Shown here: positions 28,030 through 36,561 of the stretch, piece after piece
How positions within the stretch are numbered: position 1 is the stretch's first letter
Layout of the letters: each line of letters begins with the position of its first letter
Source: JACCTU01 sp963700495
Lineage (GTDB): Bacteria; Actinomycetota; Thermoleophilia; Gaiellales; Gaiellaceae
Reading direction: 5' to 3'
Assembly (NCBI GenBank): GCA_963700495.1
Contig: CAVOXT010000005.1
Span: 186,001-250,000, forward strand
Length of the DNA stretch: 64,000 nt
Made by a program: the position numbers and the translations under genes
Notes under the pieces: model-generated
What the model was told of the DNA's origin: nothing
Database searches by the model: none
Seen by the model: only the letters and a program-made list of their open reading frames with translations

Positions 28030-28730
28030 CCCGGGATCAGGGTGGGCTGGAACTCGCGCAAACGCCCGTCCTTCAACCAGAGCACGTCGTCAGCGATCGC
28101 GAGCAGCCGCGCGTCGTGCGAGACGATGACAACGCCGCTGTCGCGCTGCTTCGCCAGCCCCCGCAGAAGCTCCATCACGTCGTGGCCGTGGGCCGTGTCC
28201 AGGTTGGCCGTCGGCTCGTCGCCGAGCAGCAGGCTCGGGGCGTTCGCCAGGGCGCGCGCGATCGCGACGCGCTGACGCTCCCCGGCCGAGAGATCCCTCG
28301 CGTTGAAGTCCAGGCGCTTGTCGAGGCCGACCTCGACGAGGAGTGTCCGGGCACGCCTGCGTGCCTCGCGGCCCCTCACGCCGCCGATGTTGAGCGCGAT
28401 CTCGACGTTCTCCGACGCCGAGAGCGACTCGAGCAGGTTGAACGTCTGGAAGACGAAGCCCACGAGCTCCCTCCGCACGCGCGGCAGCTCGCGCCGGCCG
28501 ATCGCGGTGACGTCGACGCCGGCAAGGACGATCCGGCCGTCGGACGGGCGCAGGATCCCGCCGATCATGCTGAGCAGCGTCGTCTTCCCGGACCCCGACG
28601 GTCCCATGATCAGGGTGATCTCGCCGCGGCGGGACTCGAGGCTGACGCCGTCGACGGCGCGAACGAGCGTGCGACCGCTGCCGAAGACCTTCGTCACGTG
28701 CTCGACTTGGAGGAGAGGCGCGGCGCTCAC
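28026..28730 (-). CDS. ABC transporter ATP-binding protein (MacB/LolD type)
   Basis: 234 aa cytoplasmic ATPase. Walker A MGPSGSGKTTLL, Q-loop FVFQTFNLLESLSA, signature DLSAGERQRVAIARALA (LSAGE instead of LSGGQ), Walker B LLLGDEPTANLDT, and H-loop VIVSHD. The ATG overlaps the stop of the FtsX-like permease gene (ATGA). The pair would form a lipoprotein- or peptide-exporting/mechanotransmitting complex. Confidence 0.93.
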   Translation of the reverse strand: MSAAPLLQVEHVTKVFGSGRTLVRAVDGVSLESRRGEITLIMGPSGSGKTTLLSMIGGILRPSDGRIVLAGVDVTAIGRRELPRVRRELVGFVFQTFNLLESLSASENVEIALNIGGVRGREARRRARTLLVEVGLDKRLDFNARDLSAGERQRVAIARALANAPSLLLGDEPTANLDTAHGHDVMELLRGLAKQRDSGVVIVSHDARLLAIADDVLWLKDGRLREFQPTLIPG

Positions 28731-29712
28731 GGCCGAAACACCACGGCAGGGTCGATACGGTTGATCCGCTGAACCGGCACGTACGAGGACGCGGCGGCGA
28801 CCACCAGCGCGACGGCGAACACGGCGAGCGCGTCGGAGAGGCGCAGCACCGTGATGAATTCCGGCACCTCGCGCTTGATCAGGTGCGCCGCCGCGGTAGC
28901 AGCGCCGATCCCGATCGCAGAGCCGAGCGTTCCCAGTGCCAGGCTCTGCACGACGACGACCCGGTAGAGGAACGCATCGGCCGCGCCGATCGCCTTGAGG
29001 ACGCCGAACTCGCGGGCGCGTTCCACTGTGGCCGTGTACGTCGTCAACGCGACGACCGCGCCGCCGACGACGAATCCGATCGCGACGAGGACGCCGACGA
29101 CGGAGAGGAAGCCTGCGTTCACGCGGTCGGCGAAGCTCGCGGCAAATTGCTCGCCCGTGTGCGTCTCCGCGTGGGGCAGCGCCCGCGTCACTTCGGCGGA
29201 CACTGCGTCGGGGTCGACGCCCGGCGCGAGGTCGAGCAGGAAGAAGTTCACGAGGTCGTCCGTGCCGAAGAGGCGTCGGGCGTCGGCCGCGTTCAGGAAC
29301 GCGGTCTGGAAGATGCTGTTGCCGCCGCTGTGCACCCGGGCGACGAGCAGGCGGCGGCCGAGGATGACGAGCTCGTCTCCGACGCCGACGCCTGCCTGCC
29401 CGGCGAGCAGCCGGTCGATGTCGATCGTGCCCTCTTCGAGTGCATACGCACCGCGGTGAGCATCGATCGCGAGCGCGAACACGTCGAGCTCGCGACCTCC
29501 GTGGACGAAAGCGATGTGGCGTGCATAGACGGGGATCACGGCAGTGACGCCGTCGAGGCGCGCGAGCGTTGCGGGAACCGGCCGACGTCGCTCCAGCCGC
29601 GGTAGAGGCTGACGACGATGAGGATCAGCAGGACGGCGAATGCGACGCCGCCGACCGACATCGCCAAGCGCCCCTTTTCGGCCAGCAGGTTGCGTCGTGC
29701 GAGTGGGACCAT
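28727..29712 (-). pseudogene. FtsX-like ABC permease, frameshifted
   Basis: Reads as one permease of about 328 aa only if one base is restored near 29579-29583. The N-terminal part (MVPLARRNLLAEKGRLAMS, then one TM helix and LYRGWSDVG) is in one frame; the rest (VPATLARLDGVTAVIPVYARH, periplasmic domain, three more TM helices, VPVQRINRIDPA) is in another. All expected FtsX parts are present and undegraded, so a sequencing indel is as likely as a real mutation. It pairs with the ATPase gene downstream. Confidence 0.75.
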
Positions 29713-29845
29713 CGCCGTGATCGTCGGGCCGGGCGCCGCGGCGCGCATCCGGCTGGCCCCGGATCCGGACGGGGAGAAATTCCGTACTTCTGCGGCCGGC
29801 GCTCCGCGCATTCGCCGATGGCTGGACGCGCGCGGTCGTGCCGCG

Positions 29846-30529
29846 TCAGGCTCGATCGAGCACGGTCCGCGGCACCGCGGCCGCCTCGTCGAGCAGCCTC
29901 ACGACCTCGTCGTCCTCGACCGGGTCGAAGAGCTCGTACCAGACGCCGACGGCGAAGAACGGGACGATGGGGTGCGGACACACGATCTCCACCCTCTCCC
30001 GCCGGACGTCGTCGACCGTCTGGGCCGCGCCGACCGGAACCGCCGCGATGACGCGGGCGGCGCCGCGCGCGCGAGCCCACCGGATCGCCGCGATCATCGT
30101 CGCGCCGGTGGCGAGACCGTCGTCGGCAAGGACGACCGTGCGGCCGGTGAGGTCGAGCGCCGGGCGCGGGCCGTGCAGACGAGCATCGAGCTCCATCGCC
30201 GCCCGCTTCGCGCGTTCGACTGCGGCCGCGCGCTCCTCCTCCTCGAGGCCGTCGTCCTCACGGAGGAACACCCCGTCGCCTGGGGCAACTGCGCCGATTG
30301 CGTACTCCGGCTGGCCCGGATGTCGGACCTTGCGGACAGCGACGACGTCGAGCGGCAGCCCGAGCGCGCGCGCCACTTCGGCCGCGATCACGACGCCGCC
30401 CCGCGCGAGGCCGACGACCACGCCGTCGCCGAGCTCGAGCCCTGCAAGCGCCGATGCGAGGTCGCGACCGGCCGCGGCGCGATCGCGATAGAGCGGCGGC
30501 TCCGCGACCATCATCCACTGGGCCGGCAT
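29846..30529 (-). CDS. phosphoribosyltransferase
   Basis: 227 aa, type I PRTase fold. Contains VVVGLARGGVVIAAEVARALGLPLDVVAVRKV at the N-terminus and the PRPP loop VVLADDGLATGATM at about residue 125. Similar proteins in mycobacteria (Rv0571c-like) belong to the dormancy regulon. ATG 30529 shares its A with the BON-gene stop (TGATG), so translation is coupled. The substrate base is unknown. Confidence 0.88.
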   Translation of the reverse strand: MPAQWMMVAEPPLYRDRAAAGRDLASALAGLELGDGVVVGLARGGVVIAAEVARALGLPLDVVAVRKVRHPGQPEYAIGAVAPGDGVFLREDDGLEEEERAAAVERAKRAAMELDARLHGPRPALDLTGRTVVLADDGLATGATMIAAIRWARARGAARVIAAVPVGAAQTVDDVRRERVEIVCPHPIVPFFAVGVWYELFDPVEDDEVVRLLDEAAAVPRTVLDRA

Positions 30530-31062
30530 CAGCGCACCCGGGGTGCTGCCATCGAGCGACGCTTGGGCGCCGGTGTCCCGGGGAGGTGCAGCAGGTTCTC
30601 GACGTCGTGGACGCCCCTGACTTCCCGCACGGCGCTCTCGAGGGCGGAGACGAGATCGGGTCGGTCGACCTCGCCGCGCAGCACGATGCAGCCGTTCTCG
30701 GCGTTCAACGTGATCCTCCCCTTGGGGAACGTCCGATCGCGGAAGACGATGCTCTCGACCTTGTGTGAGAGCTCGACGTCGTCGAGCTCGGGAGGCGTGC
30801 CCGGCCACACCGCGTGCCGCAGCTTCCGCGTCTTGCCCGTGAGCTCGGCGGTCCCGAAGCGCAGCAGCCGCACACTCCGTCGCTGAGCATGGTGGCGGAC
30901 GCCCGTCGCGCGGTCGCGTATTGCACGGCGCCACCTGCGCCCGTGGAACGGGTCGAGGAAGAATGATGCGAGGGCGCCGACAGACACGCCCGCAAGGAAC
31001 GATGCGGCGCGCACGTGTCCCTGGCCAACAGGAGCGCGCCGGAGACGGGTTCGCAGCTTCAC
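30529..31062 (-). CDS. BON-domain protein with N-terminal membrane segment
   Basis: 177 aa. A hydrophobic segment near residues 17-33 (ASFLAGVSVGALASFFL) is followed by basic sequence (GRRWRRAIRDR), then a BON domain at about 100-165 (LSHKVESIVFRDRTFPKGRITLNAENGCIVLRGEV). BON domains bind membranes or lipids and occur in stress proteins. GTG 31062 is supported by GGAGGGAG just upstream. Coupled to the phosphoribosyltransferase gene. Confidence 0.8.
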   Translation of the reverse strand: MKLRTRLRRAPVGQGHVRAASFLAGVSVGALASFFLDPFHGRRWRRAIRDRATGVRHHAQRRSVRLLRFGTAELTGKTRKLRHAVWPGTPPELDDVELSHKVESIVFRDRTFPKGRITLNAENGCIVLRGEVDRPDLVSALESAVREVRGVHDVENLLHLPGTPAPKRRSMAAPRVR

Positions 31063-31133
31063 CGGAATCTCCCTCCGTGAGTTGCTGCGAGCATCACTCC
31101 TCCGGCCGCCCGGTGAATCGGTCGCGTCGCGGA

Positions 31134-31196
31134 ACCCACCGTCGGGGAAACTACGGATCGTCGCGAGGTCGTAGTTCCCCGGACCCACAGTCGGGG
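31134..31196. promoter_or_regulatory. inverted repeat and direct repeats between BON and prs genes
   Basis: GGGGAAACTACG (31144-31155) and CGTAGTTCCCC (31170-31180) form a stem with one bulged A. The stem is bracketed by two copies of ACCCAC(C/A)GTCGGGG (31134-31147 and 31183-31196). The site lies between divergent genes and contains two opposed copies of GTAGTT(T)CCCC, which recurs at 33411 before uspA. Probably an operator for a shared activator. Confidence 0.5.
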
Positions 31197-31241
31197 CAGA
31201 CGCCGATGCCACGGCTTCGATGCTCTGCGCAAGCTCGTCGC

Positions 31242-32249
31242 ATGAGCGGCTCTCGCCTGATCGCAGGTCGGCGCCTGCGCCGGTTCCAGCGCCCCGGGCG
31301 GCCGCTGCTGGTGTTCGCAGGCCGGTCGCATCCGAAGCTCGCGGCGTCGATCATGGCCCGGCTGGGGATGCCTCTCGGCGAGGTCGAGTTGGAGACCTTC
31401 TCGAACGGCGAGATGTACTGCCGGTACATCCAGTCGATTCGTGGGGCGGACGTCTTCGTGCTGCAATCGTGCTGGCCGGCGACGAACGACCACCTTCTCG
31501 AGCTCCTCGTCATGATCGACGCGGCGCGACTGGCGTCCGCGGGGCGCGTGACCGCCGTCATGCCCTGGTTTCCGTACTCGCGCCAGGACAAGAAGTCGGC
31601 GCCGCGAGAGCCGATCTCGGCGCGCGTCGTGGCCGAGTTGCTCGAGGCCGCAGGTGCCGATCGCGTGCTGACGATGGATCTGCACGCGGGCCAGATCCAG
31701 GGCTTCTTCCGCGTCCCGGTCGACCACATGACTGCGCTCCCGCTCTTCGCGGACCACTTCAGGGGGTCACGCGTCGCCGGCGAGAACGTCGTAAGCGTGT
31801 CTCCGGACCTCGGCCGGGTCAAGCAGGCTCGCCGCTTCGCTCAGATGTTGGGCTCGGGGTTCGCGGTCGTCACGAAGACGCGTCCGGAGCACGAGGTCTC
31901 CGAGGCAGCCGAGGTGATCGGCGACGTCCGGGGCAAGCTCGCGCTCGTCGGCGACGACATGGTCGTGACGGGCGGTACGCTCATCGCCGCGGCGGGGGCA
32001 CTTCGACAGGCAGGCGCCACCGAGGTCAGAGCCTTCGCGACGCACCCGCTGTTCACGCCGGGCGCCGCGTCGGCGGTCGCTCAGGCCGTCGACGAGCTCG
32101 TCGTCACCGACACCGTCGCCGTCGGACCCGAGACGGACGCCGCGGCGACGGTGCTCTCGGTTGCCGACCTCCTGGCCGCCACGATCGCGAACGTTCACTC
32201 GGACCGGTCGGTCTCGGAGCTCTTCGGCGGCCTCAACGAGCTGTTCTGA
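31242..32249 (+). CDS. prs: ribose-phosphate pyrophosphokinase (PRPP synthetase)
   Basis: Makes PRPP from ribose 5-phosphate and ATP. 335 aa. Motifs: VFAGRSHPKLA, the flexible loop SRQDKKSAPREPISARVVAELLE, MDLHAGQIQGFF, and the PRPP-binding loop LVGDDMVVTGGTLIAAA. The N-terminal about 15 residues are Arg-rich and extra. ATG 31242 is chosen; ATG 31206 is possible. Its place among stress-type genes suggests a paralogue supplying PRPP under special conditions, perhaps for the phosphoribosyltransferase next door. Confidence 0.9.
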   Translation: MSGSRLIAGRRLRRFQRPGRPLLVFAGRSHPKLAASIMARLGMPLGEVELETFSNGEMYCRYIQSIRGADVFVLQSCWPATNDHLLELLVMIDAARLASAGRVTAVMPWFPYSRQDKKSAPREPISARVVAELLEAAGADRVLTMDLHAGQIQGFFRVPVDHMTALPLFADHFRGSRVAGENVVSVSPDLGRVKQARRFAQMLGSGFAVVTKTRPEHEVSEAAEVIGDVRGKLALVGDDMVVTGGTLIAAAGALRQAGATEVRAFATHPLFTPGAASAVAQAVDELVVTDTVAVGPETDAAATVLSVADLLAATIANVHSDRSVSELFGGLNELF

Positions 32250-33234
32250 CCGACTCGCGAGCCTCGGCCAGGCGCGGCTCGACCACGAGGCGGTCCCCCT
32301 CGACGCGGACCTCTGTTCCGAGCTCGGCGCACGCCCTCTGGAAGCGACGGACGATCCAGCCTGCGTCGTCTCCGCCGGCCAGGCGCGTATGTGCGTACTC
32401 GAGGCGGAGCGGGACGGCCTCGATCCTGCTCGGCCCCTGCGCGTCCAGCGTCACGAAGAACAGCAGTCCGAGGTCGTTCCGGAGCACGCGGTCGACGGCG
32501 TAGTCGTCGAGGAAGTCCCCGAGGTCGAAAAGCACGCCGTCTGCGACGCCGTGGAAGACGTGCGCAGAGTGGCCGGCGACGAGCGTTGCGCCGGCATCGC
32601 GCAGCGCGCGCGCAGCGGACCGCACGTGTGGGATCGGCCGGGCGACCATGTTCGGCCCCCAGTGCGGCGAGACGACGACGACGTCCGCCTTGGCCTCGGC
32701 AACGCCGCGTGAGAGCCACGGGGGCGCGACCGCCCACCCGAGCGGGTCGAAGGCGATTCCGGGGCGATCGGCCGTCGCCGCGTACTCGGCTGGATGGTCC
32801 GAGAGCGAAAAGACCGCGACTCGTGTCCCTGTGGCGTCGAGCAACGCGGGCTGACGCGCGCTCGCCAGATCCGCGCCTGCGCCGGCGGTGCGGATTCCGG
32901 CGCAGTGGAGATGGTCGAGCGTGTCCAGCAGCGCGTCTTCGCAGTAGTCGAAAACGTGGTTGTTCGCGAGCGTCACACAGTCGACACCGAGGTGGAGCAG
33001 GAGTTCGACGGCGACCGGCGGCGCGCGGAAGAAGAACGGCTTCCGGGGGTCGGGCCACGGTTCGCCGCGTTCCGAGATGCAGCACTCGAGATTCAGGACG
33101 AAGATGTCCGCTTCCTGCAGGGCCTCGGCGAGCTCGCGGGAGACGAGCGAGCGAGGCGACTCGCCGCGGATGACGTCGGCGACGCCGCGGCCGAGCATCG
33201 TGTCTCCGGCGAGGGCGAGCTTCATCGAGAACAT
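32233..33234 (-). CDS. CapA/PgsA-like poly-gamma-glutamate synthesis metallophosphatase-type protein
   Basis: 333 aa. N-terminus MKLALAGDTMLGRGVAD, then LNLECCISERGEPW, LANNHVFDYCEDALLDTLDHL, VVVSPHWGPNM and LVAGHSAHVFHG, the conserved CapA set related to metallophosphoesterases. No signal peptide or membrane anchor is visible, unlike capsule-type CapA. Start ATG 33234 (AGGGG 8 nt upstream) or ATG 33225. It overlaps the 3' end of prs by 17 nt on the opposite strand. Confidence 0.85.
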   Translation of the reverse strand: MFSMKLALAGDTMLGRGVADVIRGESPRSLVSRELAEALQEADIFVLNLECCISERGEPWPDPRKPFFFRAPPVAVELLLHLGVDCVTLANNHVFDYCEDALLDTLDHLHCAGIRTAGAGADLASARQPALLDATGTRVAVFSLSDHPAEYAATADRPGIAFDPLGWAVAPPWLSRGVAEAKADVVVVSPHWGPNMVARPIPHVRSAARALRDAGATLVAGHSAHVFHGVADGVLFDLGDFLDDYAVDRVLRNDLGLLFFVTLDAQGPSRIEAVPLRLEYAHTRLAGGDDAGWIVRRFQRACAELGTEVRVEGDRLVVEPRLAEARESVRTAR

Positions 33235-33410
33235 CGAGCATGCCCCTGCGCGCCCGGGCCTGCATCGGGGGGCTGCCGGTTCGCAGGTGCGCGATTTCCC
33301 GGACGATGCGGAGGAGGGCGACGACGTAGCCACCGCCTCTCTCCCTGCTTTGCAGCGCTCGATGCCGATGCGTCGAGCCGGCGTTGGCATGGATGACCGA
33401 ACGCAGTTCA

Positions 33411-33426
33411 GTAGTTCCCCCGGACC
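33411..33426 (+). promoter_or_regulatory. GTAGTTCCCCCGGACC motif before uspA
   Basis: Matches GTAGTTCCCC-GGACC at 31171-31185 apart from one extra C. It lies in the 272-bp gap between the divergent CapA-like and UspA genes. Apart from this motif I see no other clear structure in the gap. Shared use suggests co-regulation of the two divergent gene pairs. Confidence 0.4.
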
Positions 33427-33506
33427 GACCTCTCAGCGTGGAGCCGGATGGCGCGCTGCATCGTGACTGCGACGGTGGTGCGGAAAGGTCGAACCGGGGA
33501 ATGGTG

Positions 33507-33953
33507 ATGAAGCGGATCGTCGTGGGTGTGGACGGGTCGGAGTCGTCGAAAGCCGCCCTCGCGTGGGCCGCCAACGAGGCGAAGCTTCGAGGCTGCCACG
33601 TCGTCGCCGTGCTCGCGTGGACTCCGGCAGTCGTCACTCCGGGTCCGTGGCCGGGGATGGTGCCGGTACCCACGTCGGTGGACGGCGAGGAGGACGCGAA
33701 GGCCGAGCTCTCGTCCGTCGTCGAGAAGGCCCTCGGTCACATCCCGGAGGTCGAGGTCGAGGAGCGCGTCGTGCACCTGCCGCCCGCTCACGCGCTCATC
33801 GAGGAGGCGAGCGACGCGCAGCTGCTGGTCGTGGGATCCCGCGGCCACGGCGGGTTCGCGGGACTGCTGCTCGGGTCCGTCAGCCAGCAGTGCGCGCAGC
33901 ACGCGCCGTGCCCGGTCGTGATCGTTCGAGCCCCTGAGACGGCGTCGGAATAG
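33507..33953 (+). CDS. universal stress protein UspA family
   Basis: 148 aa. KRIVVGVDGSESSKAALAWAANEA at the N-terminus and the nucleotide-binding GSRGHGGFAGLLLGSVSQQCAQHAPCPVVIV motif (G-2x-G-9x-G-S) at the C-terminus place it among ATP-binding Usps. Three in-frame starts exist (33501, 33504, 33507); GGGGA at 33496-33500 gives the best spacing for 33507. Confidence 0.92.
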   Translation: MKRIVVGVDGSESSKAALAWAANEAKLRGCHVVAVLAWTPAVVTPGPWPGMVPVPTSVDGEEDAKAELSSVVEKALGHIPEVEVEERVVHLPPAHALIEEASDAQLLVVGSRGHGGFAGLLLGSVSQQCAQHAPCPVVIVRAPETASE

Positions 33954-33956
33954 TCC

Positions 33957-34160
33957 TCAGGTTTCCAGCTGGACGCCGGCGTGCTCGAGCTGTTCCGCGA
34001 TCCGCAGATGGTCCAGCTCGATCACGCGGGCGATGCTGTGGGCGATCGCGTGCACGCTCGCAGTGCCGCCGCCCTCAGAGCGGACGGCACGAAGCAGCTC
34101 CGTTGCCAGCTCCTCGCGGAGCTCGGACTCGCTCAGTCCGATGTTTGTCTGTGTGGTCAT
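33957..34160 (-). CDS. small hypothetical protein
   Basis: 67 aa, helical throughout (LSESELREELATELLRAV, HSIARVIELDHLRIAEQLEHAG). AAGGAGG sits 5 nt before ATG 34160, one of the best ribosome binding sites in the window. No family is recognised. It lies 3 bp from the convergent uspA, in the group of small genes beside the stress cluster. Confidence 0.6.
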   Translation of the reverse strand: MTTQTNIGLSESELREELATELLRAVRSEGGGTASVHAIAHSIARVIELDHLRIAEQLEHAGVQLET

Positions 34161-34226
34161 CGTCTGCCTCCTTCGTCGTGTTCAGAGGGAGTTGTGACTC
34201 GAACGTCGCCGACCCTTTCGTCGGGA

Positions 34227-34442
34227 TCAGCCGTACGGTTGAGCGGGCTCGAGGAGGTCGAACGAGGCTCGGTTCATGTCGATCCATGCAGCTCTGTCCG
34301 GCGAGTACTCGAGGTCGGCGAGGAGTGTCTCGTCGATCTCGCTCGCGTGGAGCGGACCGCGGCAGCGGACGACGACACCGTCCTCCAACTCGACAGCCCA
34401 CACGCCGTCGCCGTGCTCGCGCCAGAACTCGTGCGTCTTCAT
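34227..34442 (-). CDS. small hypothetical protein
   Basis: 71 aa beginning MKTHEFWREHGDGVWAVEL, rich in acidic and aromatic residues, with a likely beta-strand pair (VWAVELEDGVVVRCRG). GGTGGGGAG lies 7 nt before ATG 34442; an upstream GTG at 34469 would extend it by 9 residues. Same direction as the 67-residue gene 66 bp downstream. Unrecognised. Confidence 0.5.
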   Translation of the reverse strand: MKTHEFWREHGDGVWAVELEDGVVVRCRGPLHASEIDETLLADLEYSPDRAAWIDMNRASFDLLEPAQPYG

Positions 34443-34488
34443 CGCGGTCTCCCCACCGAGATCACACACCCGGCGCGGCGGAACGCCA

Positions 34489-34635
34489 TCAGTGCTTCCA
34501 CTGATTGAACGGGTCGTTTCCCCGACGTGCCTCGCGCCGCCGCGCGTCGAGGAGATTCCCGCGAGCCGCGCGGGGGGTGATGTTCACGATCGTCACCTCG
34601 ATGCCGTCCGGTGGGACGAGAAAAATGCCCTTCAA
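34489..34635 (-). CDS. possible small protein overlapping the fmdB promoter side
   Basis: 48 aa from TTG 34635 (a longer reading from 34689 would overlap fmdB). The sequence KGIFLVPPDGIEVTIVNITPRAA and a clean end FNQWKH, with good third-position GC bias in the last 40 codons, suggest coding, but there is no ribosome site and no family. Treat as tentative. Confidence 0.3.
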   Translation of the reverse strand: MKGIFLVPPDGIEVTIVNITPRAARGNLLDARRREARRGNDPFNQWKH

Positions 34636-34681
34636 TGGAGCCAAGCCCGTTCGGTAGCCGTTGGTAAGGTCTGCAGCCACG

Positions 34682-34891
34682 GTGCCCATTTACGAGTACG
34701 TGTGCATGGCCTGCGAGTCGCACTTCGAAGAGCTCGTGCGGAACGGCGAGGAGCCGGACTGCCCGGACTGCGGAGCATCGAACGTGCGGCGGCAGCTGTC
34801 CGTGTTCGCAGCTCACGGCACCGCCGCGCAGCCGTCCTTCGGCGCCACCGCGGGCGGAGGGTGTTGCGGCGGAAGCTGTGGCTGCGGTTGA
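34682..34891 (+). CDS. FmdB-family zinc ribbon protein
   Basis: 69 aa. PIYEYVCMACESHFEELV...CPDCGASNVRRQLS is the FmdB/CxxC putative regulatory zinc ribbon (C-x2-C, C-x2-C). The tail is Gly/Cys-rich (GGGCCGGSCGCG), as in many actinobacterial members. GTG 34682 begins the canonical MPxYEY start. It overlaps the uracil-DNA glycosylase gene by 14 nt. Confidence 0.88.
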   Translation: MPIYEYVCMACESHFEELVRNGEEPDCPDCGASNVRRQLSVFAAHGTAAQPSFGATAGGGCCGGSCGCG

Positions 34892-35534
34892 ACCGCTAGA
34901 CAGGACGCAGCAGCTCGCCTCGTTTGAGCGGCTCGTCTCAGGCTGCACGCGCTGCCGTCTCTCCCAGGGCCGAACGCAGGTCGTCTTCGGGTCCGGGAAC
35001 CCCGACGCGGACCTGCTCTTCGTCGGTGAGGCGCCCGGGTTCCACGAGGACCAGCAGGGCTATCCGTTCGTCGGACAGGCGGGGAAGCTGCTCGAGAAGC
35101 TGCTCGGCGGGATCGGCCTGCAGCGCAGCGACGTGTACATCGCGAACGTGCTCAAGTGCAGGCCCCCCGGGAACCGCGACCCGCAGCCCGACGAGATCGA
35201 GGCGTGCGAGTCGCACCTGTTCCGCCAGATCGAGCTGATCCAGCCGCGCGTCGTCGCGACGCTCGGGAACTTCGCGACGAAGCTCCTGACGGGCAAGCCG
35301 ACCGGGATCACCCGCGTGCACGGCCAGGAGCAGTGGACGAATGTCGGCGGCAACCGTGTGCTGCTGTACCCGCTCTACCACCCGGCCGCGGCGCTCTACA
35401 CGCCCGCGATGCTGAAGGTGCTCGAGGAGGACTTCGCGCGCATCCCCACGTTGTTCGCCACGGACGAGGCTCCCACGCCGGTGCTCCAGCTCGCATCGCC
35501 TCCCGAGGCGACCGTTCAGCTCGGGCTGTTCTAG
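34878..35534 (+). CDS. uracil-DNA glycosylase, family 4/5 (Fe-S)
   Basis: Removes uracil from DNA in base-excision repair. 218 aa. Four Fe-S cysteines are visible (CTRCRLS near the N-terminus, then KCRPPGNRDP and EACESHLF), with motif A VGEAPGFHEDQQGYPFVGQAGKLL and motif B YPLYHPAAALY. The GEAPG form is typical of type-4 enzymes. GTG 34878 lies inside the fmdB end, giving coupling. tsaE follows after 11 bp. Confidence 0.92.
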   Translation: MAAVEPLDRTQQLASFERLVSGCTRCRLSQGRTQVVFGSGNPDADLLFVGEAPGFHEDQQGYPFVGQAGKLLEKLLGGIGLQRSDVYIANVLKCRPPGNRDPQPDEIEACESHLFRQIELIQPRVVATLGNFATKLLTGKPTGITRVHGQEQWTNVGGNRVLLYPLYHPAAALYTPAMLKVLEEDFARIPTLFATDEAPTPVLQLASPPEATVQLGLF

Positions 35535-35545
35535 AAACTAGGAGC

Positions 35546-35977
35546 GTGCAGATCACGAGCTCCTCTCCCGAGGAGACGGAAGCCGTCGCGGCACGGCTGG
35601 CCGCGCTCCTGCGTCCGGGTGACGTCGTCACCGTCTCCGGCGAGCTCGGTTCGGGCAAGACGACCTTCGTGCGCGGCGCGTGCCGGGCGCTCGGCGTCAC
35701 CCAGCCCGTCACGAGCCCAACGTTCACCGTCGGCCACCGCTACGACGGCGTCGCCCACCTCGACCTCTACCGCTTCGCAGGCGTCTCGGCGGCCGAGTGG
35801 GGCGACCTCGAGCCGTACTTCGACGGGACGATCGCGTTCGTAGAGTGGCCCGAGGCGGGGGAGCGGGCGCTGCCGCCTCCGCGGGTTCGCGTCCGCCTGG
35901 TGCATGTCGACGAGACGGAGCGGATGATCGAGCTCGAGTCGCCGGAACCATCGCTCCTGCTGGAGCTTTCGTGCTGA
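35546..35977 (+). CDS. tsaE: tRNA t6A threonylcarbamoyladenosine biosynthesis ATPase TsaE
   Basis: 143 aa P-loop ATPase that energises the TsaB-TsaD complex for t6A37 formation. Walker A GELGSGKTTFVRG (about residue 33), switch-like TSPTFTVGHRY, and HLDLYRF motif, then FVEWPEAGE. GTG 35546 is preceded by AGGAG. The stop overlaps the tsaB start by 7 nt. First gene of tsaE-tsaB-rimI-(antisense nuclease)-tsaD. Confidence 0.95.
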   Translation: MQITSSSPEETEAVAARLAALLRPGDVVTVSGELGSGKTTFVRGACRALGVTQPVTSPTFTVGHRYDGVAHLDLYRFAGVSAAEWGDLEPYFDGTIAFVEWPEAGERALPPPRVRVRLVHVDETERMIELESPEPSLLLELSC

Positions 35978-36561
35978 TCCTCGCGTTCGACACCGCCACC
36001 GCCGTCGCGACGAGCGCGCTCGTCTGGGACGGTGAGGTGCTCGGCGAGCTCCGCTCGCGGCCCGTCACCGTCCTCGAGGACGTGGACGCGCTGTTCCGCC
36101 GCGGCGGTGTGCGCCCCACGCAGCTCGAGGGGATCGCCGTGGGGACGGGGCCGGGCAGCTTCACGGGACTTCGGATGGGCCTCGCCACGGCCCGGGCGCT
36201 CGCGTTCGCTCTCGACGTGCCGGTCGCCGGGGTCTCGACGCTCGCAGCGCTCGCGGCCGGCAGCCCTGACGCCGTGCCTGTGATCGACGCACGCCGCGGC
36301 GAAGTGTTCGTGCTCGACGGCGAGCCCCGGGTGTGCCCACCGGAACAGCTGAGCGTGCACGGTCGCCGGTGCGTCGGCGACGGAGCGGTTCGCTACCGCG
36401 TCACCCTCGAGCAGCACGGGGCCGAGATCCCGCCCGACGACGAGGACGTCCACCTTCCGCTCGCGCGCTTCCACGCGGCGCTGGCGGAGCGGTTCGGGCC
36501 GGCAGCCGAGATCGAGCCGATGTACCTGCGCCTGCCCGACGCTGAGAAGGTGGGCACATGA
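35971..36561 (+). CDS. tsaB: tRNA t6A biosynthesis protein TsaB
   Basis: 196 aa ASKHA-fold partner of TsaD. N-terminus LILAFDTATAVATSALV and GIAVGTGPGSFTGLRMGLATARALAF are the family hallmarks. GTG 35971 overlaps the tsaE stop, and its own stop overlaps the rimI ATG (ATGA). Confidence 0.95.
   Translation: MLILAFDTATAVATSALVWDGEVLGELRSRPVTVLEDVDALFRRGGVRPTQLEGIAVGTGPGSFTGLRMGLATARALAFALDVPVAGVSTLAALAAGSPDAVPVIDARRGEVFVLDGEPRVCPPEQLSVHGRRCVGDGAVRYRVTLEQHGAEIPPDDEDVHLPLARFHAALAERFGPAAEIEPMYLRLPDAEKVGT

Noticed and set aside
31144..31180. DosR-type dormancy box
   Set aside because: The GGGACT/AGTCCC-type core is absent; only the gene set resembles the mycobacterial regulon, so I report it as an unnamed motif.
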